DNA from: Bacteroidales bacterium
GTDB lineage: Bacteria > Bacteroidota > Bacteroidia > Bacteroidales > UBA932
DNA: 64,000 nt
Assembly (NCBI GenBank): GCA_017454335.1
Contig: JAFTDE010000017.1
Coordinates: 1 to 64,000 of the forward strand
Direction of reading: 5' to 3'
Each line of letters starts with the position of its first letter. Position 1 is the first letter of the stretch. The notes under the pieces are model-generated. The model did no database searches and had not been told where the DNA came from. It saw nothing but the letters and a program-made list of their open reading frames with translations. Positions 31,987 through 41,248 of this stretch are shown here, piece by piece. A program made the position numbers and the translations under genes.

Positions 31987-32734
31987 CCGGGCCATATCCT
32001 CCTTCCGTTCCATGGAGGCGGAGGCGCGGGAAGCAGGGCTGGTCCAGTCCCTGAATCCCCTCTCCAAGCTGCTCGTCACCGTCTTCTACCTGGTCATCCT
32101 GCTCTCTTTCCACCGTTACGACCTGGCCGGGGTCCTGTTGATGGGGGTGTATCCCGTCCTCCTGTTCACGCTGGGCCGGATCCCGCTGCGTCCCATGTGG
32201 GGGCGGATGCGGCTGATCCTCATTCCCGTCTGCCTGATCGGCATCGCCAACCCCTTCTTTGACCGCCTGCCCGTTTCGCCCGGCAGCCCGCTGACCGGCG
32301 GGATGGTCTCGATGGTCACCCTCTTGCTGAAGGGCCTGTTCGCGGTCAGCGCCACGTACCTGCTGATGGTCACGACGCCGATGGACGACCTGTGCAGGGC
32401 GCTCCGCAAGCTCCGGGTTCCGGCGATACTCGTGACCGTCATCCTGCTGATATACCGTTACCTGACCGTCTTCCTGGAGGAAGTGGCCCGGATCCGGACC
32501 GCCTATGCGATGCGCGCCCCGGGCCGGAAAGGCATCCATTTCAAGCAGTGGGGCCCGCTGGCCGGGATGCTCCTGCTGCGCAGCATGGACCGCTCCGAGG
32601 CCGTCTACCAGAGCATGAGCCTGCGGGGCTTCCGGGGCGAGTTCCCCTTCGGGACGGACCGGCCGTTCTCCCGCCGGGACCTGGTTTACGTTTTACTGGG
32701 CATCGCGGTGCCCCTGATCATCCGTTACCTATGA
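31973..32734 (+). CDS. larQ: nickel ECF transporter transmembrane protein LarQ (CbiQ family)
   Basis: This 253-residue protein has about five membrane segments and the CbiQ-type coupling region (EEVARIRTAYAMRAPG and later RSEAVYQSMSLRGFRGE, with the conserved A-x-x-x-R-G helices that contact the ATPase). It connects the M/N substrate unit to LarO. Both ends overlap neighbours (14 and 4 bases), indicating translational coupling. Confidence 0.92.
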   Translation: MERLDRAISSFRSMEAEAREAGLVQSLNPLSKLLVTVFYLVILLSFHRYDLAGVLLMGVYPVLLFTLGRIPLRPMWGRMRLILIPVCLIGIANPFFDRLPVSPGSPLTGGMVSMVTLLLKGLFAVSATYLLMVTTPMDDLCRALRKLRVPAILVTVILLIYRYLTVFLEEVARIRTAYAMRAPGRKGIHFKQWGPLAGMLLLRSMDRSEAVYQSMSLRGFRGEFPFGTDRPFSRRDLVYVLLGIAVPLIIRYL

Positions 32735-33477
32735 ACATACTTGACATCGAAGACCTCAGTTTCTCCTATGGCGGCGGCCGGAAAGGCGAGACGCCGCATC
32801 CGGTGCTCTCCGGCCTGAGTTTCAGCATCCGGGAGGGGGAGAGCGTCGGGCTGGCCGGAGCCAACGGCGCTGGAAAATCCACGCTGCTCAAGCTGATCTG
32901 CGGCCTGCTGGAGCCCTCCGGCGGGCGCATCTTCGTATCCGGCATCCCGGTGCGGAAAGACACGCTGGGCGCTGTCCGGAAAGAACTGGGATACGTGTTC
33001 CAGGACGCCGACAACCAGCTGTTCACCGCCACCGTCCACGACGACGTGGCCTTCGCACCCCGCAACTACGGGTACAGCCCGGCCGAGACGGAAGCCGCCG
33101 TGGACCGCGCCCTGCAGGCCGTCCGCCTGGAGGCGCTGAAGGACCGTCCGGTGTACCGCCTCTCGGGCGGAGAGAAGAAGCTCGCCAGCATCGCCACCGT
33201 GCTGGCGGTCGACAGCCGGATCATCCTGATGGACGAGCCCACCGTGGCACTGGATCCGCGCAACCGGCGCACGCTCATGGGCATCGTCAATTCCCTGCCT
33301 TGCGCCAAGCTGATCGCCAGCCACGACCTCGATTTCATCTACGACACCTGCCCCCGGACCCTCCTGCTGTCCGGCGGCAAGGCCGCATTCTTCGGGCCGA
33401 CGCAGGAGGTGCTTCGCAACCGGGAACTGCTGGAGGCCAACGGGCTGGAACTGCCCCTGTCCTTCTCCCGCACCTAG
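32731..33477 (+). CDS. larO: nickel ECF transporter ATP-binding protein LarO (CbiO family)
   Basis: This 248-residue ABC ATPase has Walker A GANGAGKST, Q-loop FQDADNQLF, signature YRLSGGEKKLAS, Walker B IILMDEPT and the H-loop in IASHDLDF. It powers nickel uptake with LarMN and LarQ. The start ATG overlaps the larQ stop (ATGA). It is the last gene before the terminator at 33508, closing the co-directional run that began at 22673. Confidence 0.93.
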   Translation: MNILDIEDLSFSYGGGRKGETPHPVLSGLSFSIREGESVGLAGANGAGKSTLLKLICGLLEPSGGRIFVSGIPVRKDTLGAVRKELGYVFQDADNQLFTATVHDDVAFAPRNYGYSPAETEAAVDRALQAVRLEALKDRPVYRLSGGEKKLASIATVLAVDSRIILMDEPTVALDPRNRRTLMGIVNSLPCAKLIASHDLDFIYDTCPRTLLLSGGKAAFFGPTQEVLRNRELLEANGLELPLSFSRT

Positions 33478-33507
33478 GATTTCGCTGCGAAACGCCTTTT
33501 CCAGAAT

Positions 33508-33539
33508 GCCCTCCGGATGGCCCCGGAGGGCGTTTTTTG
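33508..33539 (+). terminator. intrinsic terminator after the lar operon
   Basis: A 9-base stem (GCCCTCCGG with CCGGAGGGC, loop of 6) is followed by six T. It closes the larO transcript. Confidence 0.9.
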
Positions 33540-33606
33540 CAAATAAGCATGTGCAATTCGGGGAAAATGGATCTTTCTTGTTCCCTTTGCAGAAAAAGAA
33601 AGGATC

Positions 33607-34767
33607 ATGAGAACGAATGCACTTACCGCCCTCGCAGCGCTGTGCCTGATGGGCAGCGTCTGCGACCGGCAGCCCGGTCCGGACCCGACCCCTGCGGGTC
33701 CGGCGGAGCTGCCGCAGAACCTCGAACAGACCGTCACGCCGCGCGGAATGGCCCGGGTGCTGTCGCAACTGCCCATCGGGGCGGAGCAGGTCGGCGAGGT
33801 CCACGATGCCGTGGATGCGTCTTCCGGCAACGGATACGACGAGGAATACACGATGGAACGCCTGTTCACCCAGCCCGGAAGCGGCGTGGGGGACGCGGCG
33901 GCCCGTGCCGGCGCGACGACCTACCGGCATCCGCTGCGCGAACTGCTGGCGGATTATTTCAGCAGCGCCCTCACCCGGGACGGATCGGGCCGGCAGGTCG
34001 AGGATTATGTCAACGCCCTGATCGACTCCGGCATGCAGATCTACTGGCCGTACAGCGAGGACTGGGACGGAAAAACGATGCCCCTGGTCACCTACGATCC
34101 GGGCTACAGCGCCGAATCGAACTATGCCTACGAGCTCCGCATCGATGACAGCGGGGCGCGGGTCGTCGATTCGGTCGTCGTGGACGAGGCCCTCGCCCGC
34201 ACGCGTCCCGTCTGGGTCGTCAACCACAACGACGACAGCGGCTTCACCCCGATGGACTTCTACCTCCGGGACGCCGCTGACACGCGTGCAGGCGTGAGTC
34301 ACCGCCGGCTGGTCCTCAAGGATTTCACGATGCTGCGGAACTACGACAGCTGGTTCGGCGGGGCGAGCGAGTTCATCATCACCATGGGACGGGCCAAAAA
34401 CTTCAAGGCCGACGAGGATATGAACACCTATCACTTCGATCCGGCCATCACCACGTTCACCATCGTGGCCAGGCGGAAGCAGGTCGGGGTCTGCCTGCCC
34501 CTCGAGACGATCCTGATGGGGGACCTGGGCAGCGACGAGACCTTCGTCCTGATGATCACCGAAGACGACGGCGGAACCCGCACCACCTGGAAGGCCGAGA
34601 TGACGGTCAAATACAATTCGAAGAGTTACGGGGTGGAGATCGGGCTGCCCCTCAACCAGCGGGACGACATCGTCTGGCGCGGTCCGCTGCACACCAGCTA
34701 CTTCCAGCAGGAAGACGTCGTGCGCGGCCGCTTCGGCGACGTGCAGCTCGCTTTTGCGCTGGAATGA
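33607..34767 (+). CDS. hypothetical secreted lipoprotein-like protein
   Basis: This 386-residue protein starts MRTNALTALAALCLMGSVCD, which reads as a signal peptide with a possible lipobox cysteine at residue 18. A low-complexity proline-rich stretch follows. The body is mixed alpha/beta with YWPYSEDWDGKTMPLVTYDP and WVVNHNDDSGFTPMDFYL, and the protein ends in a beta-rich region. I do not recognise a named family. It is monocistronic, between the lar terminator and the convergent U32 peptidase gene (10 bases between stops). It probably works in the envelope. Confidence 0.75.
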   Translation: MRTNALTALAALCLMGSVCDRQPGPDPTPAGPAELPQNLEQTVTPRGMARVLSQLPIGAEQVGEVHDAVDASSGNGYDEEYTMERLFTQPGSGVGDAAARAGATTYRHPLRELLADYFSSALTRDGSGRQVEDYVNALIDSGMQIYWPYSEDWDGKTMPLVTYDPGYSAESNYAYELRIDDSGARVVDSVVVDEALARTRPVWVVNHNDDSGFTPMDFYLRDAADTRAGVSHRRLVLKDFTMLRNYDSWFGGASEFIITMGRAKNFKADEDMNTYHFDPAITTFTIVARRKQVGVCLPLETILMGDLGSDETFVLMITEDDGGTRTTWKAEMTVKYNSKSYGVEIGLPLNQRDDIVWRGPLHTSYFQQEDVVRGRFGDVQLAFALE

Positions 34768-34777
34768 TTACAAGGGA

Positions 34778-36580
34778 TCACGCGGCAGCGCTCACGCTCA
34801 TTTCACAGGCCTGGCAGTCGAAGCTCAGGGCCAGCCGGCGGCCGTTGTTCACCAGGAACAGGGGGCCGGTCGGCGCTGCGCCCTGCCAGCGCGGGCACAG
34901 GCCCAGTTCGTAGCGGATGCAGTACTTCGAGCGAAGCAGTTCATCCGGTTCGGCAGCGGGTTGCAGCGGGTTTGGTTGCAAGGTGTCTTCGGCGGCGGGA
35001 TTGCCCCGGGAGGGCTTTCCGCAGCGGAGCGAGGACGAATCAGCTGCCCTCCCGGGGTAACCCGCAGCCGAAAAACCGTCCAGATCTTCTGCAACCAGCC
35101 GCCGCAGGCTGTTGATGGTCGAAGCGCTCAGCAGCGGCAGCGACCCGCCGGCCGTCTCCACGACCAGCTCGTCCACCGAAAAGCGATAGACCCCGCTGCG
35201 CTTGGAGAGTTGCTCGCGCAGCATCGCCTCGGCGCGCTCGCGGTTCTGGGCCGTCTCCACATCCGCATGGAAGGGACTGCACAGCTCGCGGCCGTCCTGC
35301 GTACGGGCGCGCAGCTCCAGCACATATTTCCCGTGGACCCGCACGGACAGGGACACCGGAATCTCCCGACGGCAGGCCTGCGTTTCCAGGGCCTTCTCGA
35401 AAGCCGTATTGATGTTGCGGTACAGGGTCATCCCCTCCCGCAGGTCCGGAACGTCCTTGCAGCGGACCTGCAGGCCCTCGCAGACGTCGCCCCGGAAACC
35501 GGTCACCCCGTCGGCGGTCGCGATGGCGAATCCGTCGCCGTTGTGCAGTTCCAGGCCGCGCCGCAGCGGCTGGACGGTGAACTGCATGCCGCGGGACGCC
35601 TCGCGCCGCAGCTGGCGGACGGTCCCGACGGCCTCACCCATCGACTTGGGCGCATCCATCGAGGACCAGCGTCCGCGCCGGCCGTCCAGGAAAAGTTCCG
35701 TGTACCCCCGGTTGAAAGTCTTGTCGGCATCCGGCTCGAAACCGCCGCTCACCTCCCCCCAGGAGGCCCGGCAATAGCGGTCGGGGTAGCGGGAGACCAG
35801 CGCGTCCAGGGCCAGGGAATAGTCCCGGACGACATTCTTGACATACGAGGCGTTCTTCAGCCGCCCCTCGATCTTGAACGAACAGACGCCCGCTTCGGCC
35901 AGGTCCTCCAGCCGCGCCTTCAGATTGAAATCCTTCAGGGACAGCAGGGCCTTGTTGCGGACCAGCACGCGGCCGTCCGCGTCCACCAGGTCATAGAGCG
36001 AGCGGCAGGCCTGGATGCAGGCGCCGCGGTCCGCACTGCGCCCGTCCAGGAACTCCGACAGGCGGCACTCCCCGCTGTAACCCACACAGAGCGCTCCGTG
36101 CACGAAGCACTCGATTTCGCAGCGGACCGATTCCCGGATCCGGCGGATCTCTTCCAGGGACAGCTGGCGCTCCAGCACGATGCGCGTGCAACCGGCCGCC
36201 TCATAGCGGCGCGCGCTTTCGGCATCGCGGATCGCGCACTGGGTCGATGCGTGCAGGGGCACGCGGATGTCCGGGAACGCGCAGAGGCGCAGGTCCCGGA
36301 TGATGAACGCATCCACCCCGGCCTGCTGGGCCTCCAGCATCAGGGCGTGCGCCTCCTCCAATTCCTCATCGGAAAGGATCGTGTTGACCGTCAGGAAGAT
36401 GCGGACCCCGAAACGGTGCGCATACGCGCACAAGCGCGCCACGTCCGCGAGATCGTTTCCCGCATCCTTGCGCGCCCCGAACTTGCCGGCAGCGATATAA
36501 ACGGCATCGGCACCGCAGTCGACGGCTGCGATACCGATGTCAGCATTCCTGGCCGGAGCCAGCAGTTCCAGCGGGAACAT
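34778..36580 (-). CDS. peptidase U32-family protein
   Basis: This 600-residue protein has the U32 signature around ECFVHGALCVGYSGECRLSE and DRGACIQACRSLYDL, and an N-terminal barrel beginning FPLELLAPARNADIGIAAVD. The cysteines may hold an iron-sulfur cluster. Members of this family act in rRNA or tRNA modification (RlhA, TrhP) or as collagenase-like proteases; the length with an extra C-terminal part (about 420-600) matches the large Bacteroidota form. A C-terminal pair of cysteines (FDCQACEMS) is noted. The start ATG overlaps the stop of the TPR protein gene upstream (TAATG), so the two are coupled. Confidence 0.88.
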   Translation of the reverse strand: MFPLELLAPARNADIGIAAVDCGADAVYIAAGKFGARKDAGNDLADVARLCAYAHRFGVRIFLTVNTILSDEELEEAHALMLEAQQAGVDAFIIRDLRLCAFPDIRVPLHASTQCAIRDAESARRYEAAGCTRIVLERQLSLEEIRRIRESVRCEIECFVHGALCVGYSGECRLSEFLDGRSADRGACIQACRSLYDLVDADGRVLVRNKALLSLKDFNLKARLEDLAEAGVCSFKIEGRLKNASYVKNVVRDYSLALDALVSRYPDRYCRASWGEVSGGFEPDADKTFNRGYTELFLDGRRGRWSSMDAPKSMGEAVGTVRQLRREASRGMQFTVQPLRRGLELHNGDGFAIATADGVTGFRGDVCEGLQVRCKDVPDLREGMTLYRNINTAFEKALETQACRREIPVSLSVRVHGKYVLELRARTQDGRELCSPFHADVETAQNRERAEAMLREQLSKRSGVYRFSVDELVVETAGGSLPLLSASTINSLRRLVAEDLDGFSAAGYPGRAADSSSLRCGKPSRGNPAAEDTLQPNPLQPAAEPDELLRSKYCIRYELGLCPRWQGAAPTGPLFLVNNGRRLALSFDCQACEMSVSAAA

Positions 36581-37416
36581 TACTGCTTCTTAAGCGCCTC
36601 GATGGCGGCCTTGATCTGGGCGACATCCGCGGCGGTCGGAGCCAGCTCGACATACTTGCCGAGGTACTCGATGGCCAGATCCTTCTTCTGGAGGGAGTTG
36701 GCGGCGGTACCGGCGATCTTGTAGGCGTTGGCGGACTCCTTGTATTCGGCGGACTTGAGCGCCTGCTCGATGGCCTCCTCGAACTTCTTCTCCTTCAGCA
36801 GGTTCGAAGCTTCCTTGAGGACGATGTTGGCCAGCTGGCCGTTGGCGACGGACTCCTGTCCGTTGGCGGCGGCGGTCTTGAAGGCCTCGACGGCACCCTC
36901 GACGTCACCGGCGGCGTTCAGGGCCTGGCCCAGACGGACCGCAGCCTGGCCGTTGGTCGGCACCAGGGCGAGGATGGCCTTGTAGGCCTCCGCAGCGGCG
37001 GCATAATCCTTGGCCTGCAGCTGCGTGTTGCCCTGCTGCATGTACACCTGGGGAATCAGGTCCTTGGCCTTGTCCGCAACATCCTCCTTGCCATACTCCG
37101 CGGCTACCTTGACGGCCTCCTCGAGACCGGCGATGGCCTTGGGGTAATCCTTGGCGTTGATGTAATCGCGGGCGATGGAGAAAACGATGGAAGGAATGAT
37201 GCCCTTGCAGTTCTCCACGATCTCCGCACCGTCCTCGCCGAGTCCCTGGGCGACCTTGAGGGCCTCCTGGAAGCTGCTGAGAGCGGCTGTGTAGTTCTTC
37301 TCGCTGAGCGCAGCGGCACCGTTGTTGTAGGTTTCAGTGGCGGATGCAAGATCCTGGGCGAACAGCGTTCCCGCGCTGAGCGCGGCGACTACGATGATGG
37401 CAAAAATTCTTTTCAT
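36580..37416 (-). CDS. secreted tetratricopeptide-repeat protein
   Basis: This 278-residue protein has a signal peptide (MKRIFAIIVVAALSAGTLFA) followed by about five or six TPR units, for example LSEKNYTAALSSFQEALKVA and AKDYAAAAEAYKAILALVPT. It is a helical scaffold, probably periplasmic. The composition is rich in alanine. It is the first gene of a two-gene unit with the U32 peptidase. Its promoter is back to back with that of the M16-like gene. Confidence 0.85.
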   Translation of the reverse strand: MKRIFAIIVVAALSAGTLFAQDLASATETYNNGAAALSEKNYTAALSSFQEALKVAQGLGEDGAEIVENCKGIIPSIVFSIARDYINAKDYPKAIAGLEEAVKVAAEYGKEDVADKAKDLIPQVYMQQGNTQLQAKDYAAAAEAYKAILALVPTNGQAAVRLGQALNAAGDVEGAVEAFKTAAANGQESVANGQLANIVLKEASNLLKEKKFEEAIEQALKSAEYKESANAYKIAGTAANSLQKKDLAIEYLGKYVELAPTAADVAQIKAAIEALKKQ

Positions 37417-37467
37417 AATCTTCTGTTGGTTTTATTTAGTTTTACATTATTATCATTTCACGAAATG

Positions 37468-37495
37468 CAAAAGTAGTAAAAATGTTTTACTTTTG
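37468..37495. promoter_or_regulatory. divergent promoters of the TPR gene and the M16-like gene
   Basis: The minus strand carries TACTTTTG at 37475-37468 and the plus strand carries the same TACTTTTG at 37488-37495. The boxes are 12 bases apart, so the -33 region of each lies over or beyond the other. Confidence 0.65.
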
Positions 37496-37515
37496 TGTAC
37501 CGGAAGCTAAGTGAT

Positions 37516-40095
37516 ATGCGCAATCTTTCCCTTCATATCCTCATTCTCTGCGGCCTTTTGTGGCCCTTGCTGTCACCTGCCCAGGCTCTCCCCTCGTTCA
37601 AAAACGCTCCGGACATCACCGTGAGCACCCTCCCGAACGGGATCCGGTATTACCTGGTCACCAACCCTACTGACAAAGGTTATGCCAACTTTGCTCTGGT
37701 CCAGCAGGGACAGACTTCCTTCGAGGCGCCGAGACGCGCCTTGCAGGACCTTCCGAACTTCACGAACCAGGCTCCGTACCGCTTCCTGGCGGCCCACGGC
37801 GTCGGCTGCGGGCCGGAAGGGTACATCCTCCATACGGGCGACGCGACCATCTTCCGCTTCGACGACGTCCCCGTCCACGAAACGGCCGTCGCGGATTCGG
37901 TGATGCTGCTGGTCTTCGACCTGATGCGCAGCTATCCGGGCGACCAGGCGCTGGTCGTCAGCGGCGACATCGACGCGTCGAAACTGCCCGAGCGCTTCTA
38001 CGTGCTGTCCCTGTCGGTCCCGGCCCGCACCGCTTCCGCGGCGGAAGACAGCTATGCCTGGCAGAGTTCGGACTTCATCCGGATCACCGGCGAGACCCGG
38101 CCCGCCAACGTGCTGGGTTCCATCCGCGTTTCCTACGACCTGCCGCGCACGGCGCGCGAACTGATGAACACCGCCCAGCCCGCCCTGACCCGGCTGTACG
38201 CTGACATCCTGTCGCTGGTGCTGGAGAAGCGGCTGCGCAACGCCTTCCGGGCGGCCGGACTGCCGTTCGCCTCGCTGGATTTCCACTACGAGGACAGCGC
38301 CATGACCCCCGGAGACGAGCACATGACCCTGCAGGTCAACACCTCTACCTATGATATGGAAGCGGCCGCCACCCTGCTGGGCCGTACCCTGTACGCACTG
38401 GATTCGCTGGGCGTGCTGCCGGCCGAATACCAGGACGCCCGCAGCCGGATCGCCGCCGAAGAGCGCCGCGCGAGCGTCGTCCGCGAAGACCGGCAGGCCT
38501 CCACCGACCGCTGCATCCGCGCCTTCCTGTACGGCGAAACCCTGGCCAGCGCCACGGACATCTACGCCTCCGTGCTGGGCCGGTCGCTGGGTGCCAGGCA
38601 GGAACTCGACTTCTTCAACCGCTATGTTTCCGCCCTGCTGGATCCGGTCCGCAACCTCTCGTTCACCGTCCTGCAGCCGCGGACGGAAGTGGATCCGAAG
38701 CCCGCTTTCGACGCCTTCCGCAAGGGCTGGGCGACGGACGGCGAGCCGATACCGTTCCGCTACCGCACCAGTTCCGCCGACAGCCTGCGCCTGGGCAAGG
38801 GCGCCCGGAAACTCAAACTGCGCGCCCAGCCGGTCAGCGACCCGGTCACGGGCGGCGAATTCTGGACCTTCCCGAACGGCATCCGCGTGCTGTACAAGCA
38901 GAACAAACGTTTCGAGGGCCAGTTCGACTACATGATGCTGCTGTACGGCGGCGTTGCGGGGGTCCGGGACCTGAAGACCGACGAGAGCCCCTATGTCGGG
39001 GACATGCTGCTGCTGTCCCGGATCGCCGGCCGCAGCGGGGAGGATTTCCAGGACATGCTGGCCGCGAACGGCATCACGATCCAGGCGGAAGCCAACGCCG
39101 CGGACCTGCGCATCTACGGCCACGCCCCCAGCGGCAGGCTGCAGCTGCTGCTGAAATCCCTGACCGCCCTGTCCAATGACCGCCAGGTCGATCCGGCCGC
39201 CTGGGATTACTACCGCCGCAGCAGCGCCCTGCGCGTCGAACAGGCCGCGCACGGCATGGCCGCCCTGGATGCACGGCTGCAGCGCCAGCTGGCCCGCACG
39301 GGACCGGCAAAGGGACCTGCCGCGCTCAGCGACGACTTCCCGCAGCGCACCGAACATTATTTCGCCCGGCAGTTCGCCAAGGTCAACGACGGCCTGATCG
39401 TGCTGATCGGCGACCTGGACGCCACCACGGTCCAGCAGAGTCTCTGCGCCTACCTGGGGAATTTCGCGGTCAGCTCCGGCTCTTCCCTGCGCAACAACGA
39501 CTACGATCCCCTGCCCAGCGGCTGGTTCTCCGCCAGCGAGTCCCTGGGCACGCTGCCCGCCGGTCCCGGACAGGCCGGCGCGCATTTCGTGCTGGCCGCC
39601 CAGATGCCGTTCAGCCTGGACAGCTACATCGCGGCCCGCATCGCCTGCATGATGATCCGGGAGGAACTGGTCCGGCGGCTCGCCGAGGCCGGGGCCAGCG
39701 TGGACGTGCGCCTGCACCCGGAAATCATCCCGGTCGAACGCTTCACCATCCACATCAGCTGCCTCCCCTGCCCGGCGGAGGGACTCCCGGAAGGAATGGT
39801 TCCGGCGGATCCGGAAACGGTCGCAGCGGCCGCCCGGGAGGTGCTGGGATCGCTGGGCTCGCTGCAGCTCAGCCCCGCCCGGCTGAAAGCATACAAGGAC
39901 CTGCTGCTGTCCCATGTCACTGCCCTGCAGAACGATCCGGCCTACCTGGTGGAGATCGCCGCCATGCGCCAGTCGATGGGCAAGGACGTCGGCAGCGGAT
40001 ACCGGGACCGCATCAACGGGGTCAGCGCGGACCAGGTGACCCGGATGCTGGGCGGACTGGACAGCGGCGGCAAACTCGAATACATCGTCCGATGA
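37516..40095 (+). CDS. M16-peptidase-like secreted protein lacking the zinc motif
   Basis: This 859-residue protein has a signal peptide (LILCGLLWPLLSPAQA) and the layout of M16 family proteins: an N-terminal domain starting FKNAPDITVSTLPNGIRYYL, and a second half restarting with EFWTFPNGIRVLYKQNKRFE. The usual HxxEH zinc site after the first strands is absent; that place reads DLPNFTNQAPYRFLAAHGVG. It is therefore expected to be catalytically inactive, perhaps a chaperone or a partner subunit, as in the non-catalytic half of M16 heterodimers. No active M16 gene is adjacent. The start at 37516 follows the promoter box by 20 bases. Confidence 0.8.
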   Translation: MRNLSLHILILCGLLWPLLSPAQALPSFKNAPDITVSTLPNGIRYYLVTNPTDKGYANFALVQQGQTSFEAPRRALQDLPNFTNQAPYRFLAAHGVGCGPEGYILHTGDATIFRFDDVPVHETAVADSVMLLVFDLMRSYPGDQALVVSGDIDASKLPERFYVLSLSVPARTASAAEDSYAWQSSDFIRITGETRPANVLGSIRVSYDLPRTARELMNTAQPALTRLYADILSLVLEKRLRNAFRAAGLPFASLDFHYEDSAMTPGDEHMTLQVNTSTYDMEAAATLLGRTLYALDSLGVLPAEYQDARSRIAAEERRASVVREDRQASTDRCIRAFLYGETLASATDIYASVLGRSLGARQELDFFNRYVSALLDPVRNLSFTVLQPRTEVDPKPAFDAFRKGWATDGEPIPFRYRTSSADSLRLGKGARKLKLRAQPVSDPVTGGEFWTFPNGIRVLYKQNKRFEGQFDYMMLLYGGVAGVRDLKTDESPYVGDMLLLSRIAGRSGEDFQDMLAANGITIQAEANAADLRIYGHAPSGRLQLLLKSLTALSNDRQVDPAAWDYYRRSSALRVEQAAHGMAALDARLQRQLARTGPAKGPAALSDDFPQRTEHYFARQFAKVNDGLIVLIGDLDATTVQQSLCAYLGNFAVSSGSSLRNNDYDPLPSGWFSASESLGTLPAGPGQAGAHFVLAAQMPFSLDSYIAARIACMMIREELVRRLAEAGASVDVRLHPEIIPVERFTIHISCLPCPAEGLPEGMVPADPETVAAAAREVLGSLGSLQLSPARLKAYKDLLLSHVTALQNDPAYLVEIAAMRQSMGKDVGSGYRDRINGVSADQVTRMLGGLDSGGKLEYIVR

Positions 40096-40703
40096 AGGGA
40101 AGCGCGTTCGGCACCATCATCCAGATCGGCGACATCCTGGTTTCCGAGGATGTCGTCGCGGAATATTTCGCCTGCGACTATGCGGCCTGCAAGGGACGCT
40201 GCTGCATCGCCGGGGACAGCGGGGCGCCGCTGGACGAGAGCGAACCGGAGCAGCTGGAGCGCTGGTACGAGCGCTATTCACCCCTGATGAGCGAAGCGGG
40301 CCGGGAGGCGGTGCGGCGCACCGGCTTTTTCATGCTGGACCGGGACGGGGACATGGTCACGCCCCTGTCGGAAGGGACCTGCGAATGCGCCTTCACCCAT
40401 TTCACCCCGGACGGGGCGGCGCTGTGCGCGATCGAGAAATGCTTCGAAGCCGGGCTGTGCCGCTGGCGCAAGCCCGTTTCCTGCAGCCTCTACCCCATCC
40501 GCATCACGAAGCTGACGGGCGGCGGCCAGGCCCTCAACGTCCACCACTGGGACATCTGCGCGGACGCCTTCGAAAAGGGGCGCCGCGAGGGAATACGGGT
40601 GTATCAGTTCTTGAAGAATGTGCTGACCGAGCACTTCGGCGAGGAATTCTATGCGGCCCTGTGCGCCGCCGCCGACCACGTCAATCAGCCTCAGGAAGAC
40701 TGA
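40092..40703 (+). CDS. DUF3109-family cysteine-rich protein
   Basis: This 203-residue cytoplasmic protein has conserved cysteines in CDYAACKGRCCIAGD, CECAFTH, CAIEKCFEAGLCRW and CSLYPIR. These would bind zinc or an iron-sulfur cluster. The family is common in Bacteroidota and unstudied. It overlaps the M16-like gene by four bases. The 3' end overlaps the convergent gene at 40681 by 23 bases. Confidence 0.88.
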   Translation: MKGSAFGTIIQIGDILVSEDVVAEYFACDYAACKGRCCIAGDSGAPLDESEPEQLERWYERYSPLMSEAGREAVRRTGFFMLDRDGDMVTPLSEGTCECAFTHFTPDGAALCAIEKCFEAGLCRWRKPVSCSLYPIRITKLTGGGQALNVHHWDICADAFEKGRREGIRVYQFLKNVLTEHFGEEFYAALCAAADHVNQPQED

Positions 40704-41151
40704 AGCGGTTCTCCAGGGCGGTCTTGACCCGGACGGCGTCGCGGGTCAGGCCTTCCACCTCGAATCCGGTCAGCGTATGCGTCAGGGTGATGCGGTCTTC
40801 CCAGATCCGGGTGACGCGCGCCGCCACGGAACGGATCCGGAAGCTCATGATCTGGCCTTCTTCCTTCTCGTAGCGGTATCCGCGCTCTTCCATCAGGGCG
40901 ATGACGTCCTGGCGGATTTCCTCGTATTCGCCCAGTACCCGCGCCCGCTGCGTGCTGTATCCGAAACGGGGATAGATCAGCGCGAAGATGGCCATCATTC
41001 CCAGCATCATCAGCAGGGATTCCAACCCGCTGCGGAAGATGGAAAGGAAGTCTCCTTCCACCCAGCCGACCAGGTACAGCACACCGATGATCAGGAACAG
41101 GATGACTGTGATATAGAGGAAGTATTTGAGCGATCGGACGAAATATTTCAT
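40681..41151 (-). CDS. hypothetical membrane protein
   Basis: This 156-residue protein has two membrane segments (about 9-30, YFLYITVILFLIIGVLYLVG, and 42-62, LESLLMMLGMMAIFALIY) and a soluble C-terminal domain (about 70-156) with a charged, alternating pattern. No family is recognised with confidence. It is monocistronic from a good -7 box (TATCTTTG, minus strand) and overlaps the DUF3109 gene tail to tail. Confidence 0.75.
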   Translation of the reverse strand: MKYFVRSLKYFLYITVILFLIIGVLYLVGWVEGDFLSIFRSGLESLLMMLGMMAIFALIYPRFGYSTQRARVLGEYEEIRQDVIALMEERGYRYEKEEGQIMSFRIRSVAARVTRIWEDRITLTHTLTGFEVEGLTRDAVRVKTALENRFSLPEAD

Positions 41152-41176
41152 GGTACAGCCGTGTTGTTAACTATGG

Positions 41177-41224
41177 CAAAGATAGGAGAAAATGCAGAAA
41201 GTGGTGCGTTTTTTGTTATTTTTG
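41177..41224. promoter_or_regulatory. divergent promoters at 41.2 kb
   Basis: Minus strand TATCTTTG (41184-41177) is for the membrane protein gene ending at 40681; plus strand TATTTTTG (41217-41224) is for the coiled-coil protein gene, 25 bases before its ATG. Confidence 0.65.
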
Positions 41225-41248
41225 TCACGGATTCAAAAAAACACTGTC

